A stretch of 35,576 bases of DNA from JAJXYN01 sp964532735 (GTDB lineage Bacteria > Patescibacteriota > Patescibacteriia > JAGPKW01), in NCBI GenBank assembly GCA_964532735.1, contig CAZHKK010000010.1:1-35576 (forward strand), written 5' to 3'. The translations under genes and the position numbers were made by a program. Below are positions 33,158 through 35,576 of the stretch, in pieces (the stretch's first letter is position 1; every line of letters begins with the position of its first letter). The notes below the pieces were generated by a model that saw only the letters and a list, made by a program, of their open reading frames with translations, made no database searches and was not told the DNA's origin.

Positions 33158-33733
33158 TTATAGTTTAAAAAATCTTTCTACCCTATCTGACAAATGTTCA
33201 TATTTTCTTACTGTATTTTCTTGTATATATTTATTTAAAGTTTCTCTTATCAATAAAGGATTTTCATTTTTTAATTCAACTACCAAAGGAGGTAGTGTTA
33301 TTTTTTTGAATATAAAATATATTTTTTTTACACTATTCTCTGGCTCATAGATTATATAATATTCTTTCATATCATCCCAACTAAAAAAAACATTTTCCAT
33401 AGTAATACCATATTCATATATTGAAAAACTTAATAATTCTGGTTTTTTATTTTTAAACATTATTACGAATAATAAAGACATTATTAAAATTACTAAAAAT
33501 AAAAAATTATTAGTTTTAATACAATAAAATGACATTAAAAGTAAAAAAACTCCAGTAATTATATACCAAGCCTTACCTCTTTTGTGTTCTATGTATTCTT
33601 CAAAACACCATTGATGTAATAACTCTCCATGAAATTCTTCTTTTTCTTCTTTTTCTTCTTTGTTTTTTTTATAACCATCATCAATATTTTTGTCTTGATT
33701 GGTTTTTATTATATTATATTTTATATCTGACAT
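33158..33733 (-). CDS. membrane protein with two helices and a PH-like C-terminal domain
   Basis: The 191-residue protein has a very acidic/basic N-terminus (about 1-35). WCFEEYIEHKRGKAWYIITG leads into two membrane helices at about 55-92. The last 90 residues contain strands such as FSIYEYGITMENVFFSWDDMKEYYII and KKITLPPLVVEL, which suggest a PH-like domain. Similar small proteins are frequent in CPR genomes, but I cannot name a family. It is upstream of and probably co-transcribed with recG. An extended -10, TGA-TATAAT (33801-33793 on the minus strand), lies upstream. Confidence 0.8.
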   Translation of the reverse strand: MSDIKYNIIKTNQDKNIDDGYKKNKEEKEEKEEFHGELLHQWCFEEYIEHKRGKAWYIITGVFLLLMSFYCIKTNNFLFLVILIMSLLFVIMFKNKKPELLSFSIYEYGITMENVFFSWDDMKEYYIIYEPENSVKKIYFIFKKITLPPLVVELKNENPLLIRETLNKYIQENTVRKYEHLSDRVERFFKL

Positions 33734-33882
33734 TTTGTTCTTAAAAATTTTATTAAATGTAAATTTGATATCACATTTTATTTTATATTAATATTATATC
33801 ATAAATAATATAAAAAATTATAATAATTAATAATGTTTTAATTTTGGCCATTATTTATGTTAATTAATATTTTTACACAATG

Positions 33883-33911
33883 TTGACCATTTTATAAAGA
33901 TATAGTATTAT
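33883..33911 (+). promoter_or_regulatory. promoter of tRNA-Ser
   Basis: TTGACC (33883-33888), a 17-bp spacer and TATTAT (33906-33911) lie about 36 bases upstream of the tRNA. The elements are near consensus and the region is otherwise empty. Confidence 0.7.
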
Positions 33912-33946
33912 ATGTTTATTGATTTTTAGAAATCATTTTTAAAAAT

Positions 33947-34031
33947 GGAGAGTTGGCAGAGTGGTCGAATGCGGCAGTCTTGAAAACTGTTGTAGGGAAA
34001 CCTACCAGGGGTTCGAATCCCTTACTCTCCG
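33947..34031 (+). tRNA. tRNA-Ser (UGA anticodon)
   Basis: This is a type II tRNA. The acceptor stem is GGAGAGT/ACTCTCC and the anticodon loop CTTGAAA has anticodon TGA. The long variable arm is TAGG-GAAA-CCTA and the T arm AGGGG-TTCGAAT-CCCTT ends in discriminator G. The sequence after the discriminator is CCG, so CCA is not encoded and must be added by the enzyme at 5319-6839. Confidence 0.95.
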
Positions 34032-34085
34032 CCGTCAGGGGCGACCCCGAAGCGTCTATACGCTTTGTGGTGCTCACAAAAGCCG
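34031..34085 (+). repeat. string of three hairpins directly after tRNA-Ser
   Basis: This GC-richer segment holds three adjoining stem-loops. They are GGGG-CGA-CCCC (34038-34048), AAGCGT-CTAT-ACGCTT (34050-34065) and TTTGTG-GTGCT-CACAAA (34064-34080), the last two sharing two bases. It lies in the tRNA trailer before the terminator. It could be a remnant of an element inserted at the tRNA 3' end or part of a processed RNA; I do not recognise it. Confidence 0.5.
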
Positions 34086-34087
34086 AG

Positions 34088-34111
34088 AAAGTCATCATAT
34101 TTGATGATTTT
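34088..34111 (+). terminator. Rho-independent terminator of tRNA-Ser
   Basis: AAAGTCATCA and TGATGATTTT form a 10-bp stem (one G-U pair) with a 4-base loop, followed by TTTTGTTTTTT. It ends the tRNA-Ser transcript. Confidence 0.85.
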
Positions 34112-34275
34112 TTTTGTTTTTTATTTCTGAAGCAAAAGAAGGCTTTAAAAAACTAGAAGAAGAAATTTTAGAATTAGAAAGCGAGTCAAAAAGAAAAAAA
34201 GAAGTTAGACTAGAATTGCAAGAAGAAAAAGAGGATAAAGAAAAATATGATGAAATATTAAATAAACTCAAATAA
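34108..34275 (+). pseudogene. 3' remnant of a coiled-coil gene
   Basis: The frame is open for 55 codons to a TAA, but its upstream end runs into the tRNA terminator and has no ATG or SD. From about 34126 it reads SEAKEGFKKLEEEILELE, followed by a charged heptad-like sequence ending YDEILNKLK. This looks like the C-terminal coil of a longer protein whose 5' part is gone. Composition is that of the AT-rich genome. The coding pattern is clear; the gene of origin is unknown. Confidence 0.5.
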
Positions 34276-34280
34276 ATAAA

Positions 34281-34346
34281 ATGAGCTTTGAAGAATTAGA
34301 AATAAAAAAACAGGTGCAACACGTTGGTCGCACCTTGAGGTTTTGA
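34281..34346 (+). pseudogene. 5' remnant of a gene cut off by the GC-rich block
   Basis: Five bases after the preceding remnant, an ATG opens MSFEELEIKKQ in AT-rich codons. At about 34311 the sequence changes abruptly to GC-rich DNA and the frame then ends within 11 codons. It looks like the start of an operon's next gene that was interrupted. A genuine 21-residue peptide is possible but less likely. Confidence 0.4.
34312..34335 (-). terminator. Rho-independent terminator of the 34452-35342 gene
   Basis: On the minus strand AGGTGCGAC and GTTGCACCT form a 9-bp stem (one G-U pair) around CAACGT, followed by GTTTTTTTATT. The stem is in GC-rich DNA and the T-run is in AT-rich DNA, so it sits on the composition boundary. 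Confidence 0.82.
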
Positions 34347-34451
34347 AATATATGGTCACCCACCCTTACAGAAAGCAAAGATGGGAAACCAAAGGGGAAA
34401 ATGCCAAGAATCCTAGTCCAAGGTTCAAGGAACCAAGAACCAAGCTCAGCA

Positions 34452-35342
34452 CTACCCCAGGAAAGACAAGCCGGACGAATAGCTGCCACCGGCATCGGAC
34501 AGACCGCCCCCGAAGCCGAAACCAAGCCAGCCGTCATCGGCCCAGAAGACCAGAGAATAGTCAGGCGACTGCCAAGACAAACCAGCCAAATCAAGACCTG
34601 GGGTCTGGTAATCACGAGCCAAGACTTCGGGGTACATAATCATGGCGATAATGGTCTCGATGCCGGAAAGGATAAATCCTTCGGGCAAAGTTTCCATTTG
34701 CTCACGACTTGCATTGACCGAGAAGCCTTGCAGAGAGTTCGGAAAGAAGATGACGACGACAGGACCTTGCTTCATCTTTTCGATGAGCTGATCTTGGCGA
34801 CTGCCATCAACAATCTTCACTACTCCACTCAATTCGCCTTTCCGGTAGTTGCAGAAGTTGCGATTCCGGAAAGCCTTCTTGTAGCTCTTGCCGACAACCT
34901 TGAGATACTGCTCAAGAGCAGTTCCAAGATCACCATCAAGCTTGGGAAGTACAATCGGAAGATAAGTTCCGTTCTTGATGTTGGCGACCTGATCGTTGTC
35001 AGAGATCAGAGCCAAAAGACGTTCGGTCTCGGCCTTGAATTCTTCGGCAGTAATGCCAAAGTTTTTGACTCCGAGAAGCTTGGTGAAACCCGAAAGAACA
35101 TTGCTATAATCCTGGGTTTCTAGTCTTGCCATGGAGAGGTTGAAATCCTTGTTAGGATCGCAAACACTCGAAGAAAGATCCTTCGGAATCCTCCGGCCGT
35201 TCTTATCAAACAGCTTTTGGATAATATCCCGAACGACAACGTTGATAGTCTGCTGACCATTCAGAATGGCATTCCAAGCATCAAGGCCAATCTTATTAAT
35301 GACTGCCTCGACCTGACCCATAGTAACTTCGCCATATTTCAT
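34452..35342 (-). CDS. orphan protein of a GC-rich, multi-copy CPR type, 296 aa
   Basis: I cannot assign a function. The protein starts MKYGEVTMGQVEAVINKIG and continues with a helical region containing NGQQTINVVVRDII. It has a central NGTYLPIVLPKLDGDLG, an acidic IETIIAMIMYPEVLARDY near residue 225, and a Gly/Ser-rich tail ending GGSYSSGLSFLG. From memory, proteins with this start and a MYPEVL segment recur in several copies in Parcubacteria, always as hypothetical proteins. It has AAGGAG five bases before the ATG, a good promoter at 35432-35460 and its own terminator. Codon choice is GC-rich, unlike all other genes here. It is complete, with no signal peptide. Confidence 0.85.
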   Translation of the reverse strand: MKYGEVTMGQVEAVINKIGLDAWNAILNGQQTINVVVRDIIQKLFDKNGRRIPKDLSSSVCDPNKDFNLSMARLETQDYSNVLSGFTKLLGVKNFGITAEEFKAETERLLALISDNDQVANIKNGTYLPIVLPKLDGDLGTALEQYLKVVGKSYKKAFRNRNFCNYRKGELSGVVKIVDGSRQDQLIEKMKQGPVVVIFFPNSLQGFSVNASREQMETLPEGFILSGIETIIAMIMYPEVLARDYQTPGLDLAGLSWQSPDYSLVFWADDGWLGFGFGGGLSDAGGSYSSGLSFLG

Positions 35343-35356
35343 ATGGACTCCTTTTT

Positions 35357-35373
35357 GTAGGCTTATTGCCCAC
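35357..35373 (-). promoter_or_regulatory. hairpin before the SD of the 296-aa orphan
   Basis: GTGGGC-AATAA-GCCTAC (read on the minus strand, one G-U pair) forms a 6-bp hairpin just upstream of the AAGGAG. A second hairpin, CCCGA-GGA-TCGGG, lies at 35393-35405 in the same leader. They could influence translation. Confidence 0.4.
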
Positions 35374-35431
35374 TTTTATTGTATTTCCCCTGCCCGAGGA
35401 TCGGGAGATTTATATTTCAAAATCTAATTAT

Positions 35432-35460
35432 ATTATAACACATTTAATATATTTTTGCAA
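35432..35460 (-). promoter_or_regulatory. promoter of the 296-aa orphan, TTGCAA type
   Basis: On the minus strand, TTGCAA (35460-35455), a 17-bp spacer that begins AAATA and ends TGT, and a perfect TATAAT (35437-35432) form a strong extended -10 promoter. It is the best of the three TTGCAA promoters and lies in AT-rich DNA outside the GC-rich block. Confidence 0.78.
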
Positions 35461-35489
35461 TAGTTTTTTGATTTTTTGCTACACAGAAA

Positions 35490-35576
35490 TTAAATTATTA
35501 CTAAATTAATTCTTTTGTCTTTCATAATAAATTTATTCTTAAACATACCCATAAATTGCCTTTTCTCCTCTATTGA
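35490..35576 (-). CDS. possible 3' end of a gene cut by the window edge
   Basis: A minus-strand frame is open for 28 codons from the window edge to a TAA at 35492-35490. It ends FMGMFKNKFIMKDKRINLVII, basic and with plausible codon use. It may be the C-terminus of a longer protein. In such AT-rich DNA this length is only weak evidence. Confidence 0.3.
   Translation of the reverse strand, partial: SIEEKRQFMGMFKNKFIMKDKRINLVII

Larger units (their letters stand above)
34311..35410. other. GC-rich cassette of about 1.1 kb
   Basis: From 34311 to about 35410 the base composition is far richer in G and C than the rest of the window, and both edges are sharp. The block holds one gene (34452-35342), its terminator at the left edge and its leader at the right edge, while its promoter lies outside in AT-rich DNA. 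Bases 34347-34451 are the untranslated 3' part and hold nothing else I can identify. I see no transposase, integrase or terminal repeats. Either it is a transferred single-gene cassette, or it is an assembly join. Confidence 0.7.

Noticed and set aside
33916..34156. Short ORFs on both strands across tRNA-Ser
   Set aside because: They translate the tRNA itself and its trailer, giving sequences such as KGFEPL that are typical tRNA artefacts.
34401..35123. Plus-strand ORFs in the GC-rich block
   Set aside because: They are antisense to the 296-aa gene, which has a promoter, SD and terminator on the minus strand. High GC lengthens chance ORFs.
1..35576. CRISPR array, insertion sequence or prophage
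   Set aside because: I saw no regularly spaced repeats, transposase, integrase or phage structural gene.

Overview
The window is a very AT-rich bacterial chromosome segment, apart from one GC-richer block near the right end. It reads best as a Patescibacteria/CPR genome, probably a parcubacterial lineage (inference). Genes are compact and packed on one strand. UGA is an ordinary stop (for example in radA). There is a compact type IV pilus locus, a short TsaB, a lone VirB2-like pilin, a winged-helix/nucleotidyltransferase-type regulator and several membrane proteins of the kind seen in this group. Most genes lie on the minus strand. Most housekeeping starts I inspected lack a clear Shine-Dalgarno (SD) sequence.

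Layout, left to right. A gene fragment overlaps the end of radA (1-1393). An orphan gene follows as its own transcription unit (1500-2372). A tight minus-strand operon (7508 to 2457) runs regulator, CCA-adding enzyme, rfbD, rfbB, rfbC, tsaB; it couples tRNA 3'-end maturation, dTDP-rhamnose synthesis and t6A modification. A divergent plus-strand gene (7740-9971) encodes a possible degenerate PP2C-like domain, one membrane helix and a repeat-rich C-terminal domain, and converges with an orphan (10009-10485) on a bidirectional terminator. Envelope genes fill 10547-18564: a large polytopic protein, a thioredoxin-CcdA fusion, three glycosyltransferases, an orphan and a flavodoxin. Then come tRNA-Thr, a VirB2-like protein, miaB, an orphan with an internal duplication (20613-21341) and an apparent undescribed structured RNA on the minus strand (about 21340-21522).

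The translation/secretion block is rplK, a small membrane protein and rplA in one unit, and secE-nusG in another. The type IV pilus operon (30974 to 24437) runs pilM, pilN, pilO, a small PilP-position protein, pilB, pilC, an atypical pseudopilin and a major pilin. A membrane protein and recG follow. The right end holds tRNA-Ser, a string of hairpins, two gene remnants and a GC-rich cassette with one gene.

Five unrecognised genes (starts at 2372, 10485, 17244, 20613 and 35342) are each single-gene units with a strong SD, unlike their neighbours. Three of them share an almost identical promoter, TTGCAA, AAATA, then TGTTA at the -10. The structured RNA at 21340-21522 has its own promoter, shares a terminator with one of these orphans, shows compensating G-U pairs that fix its strand, and carries a CCUCCUU segment complementary to SD sequences. 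These are the main candidates for something undescribed.
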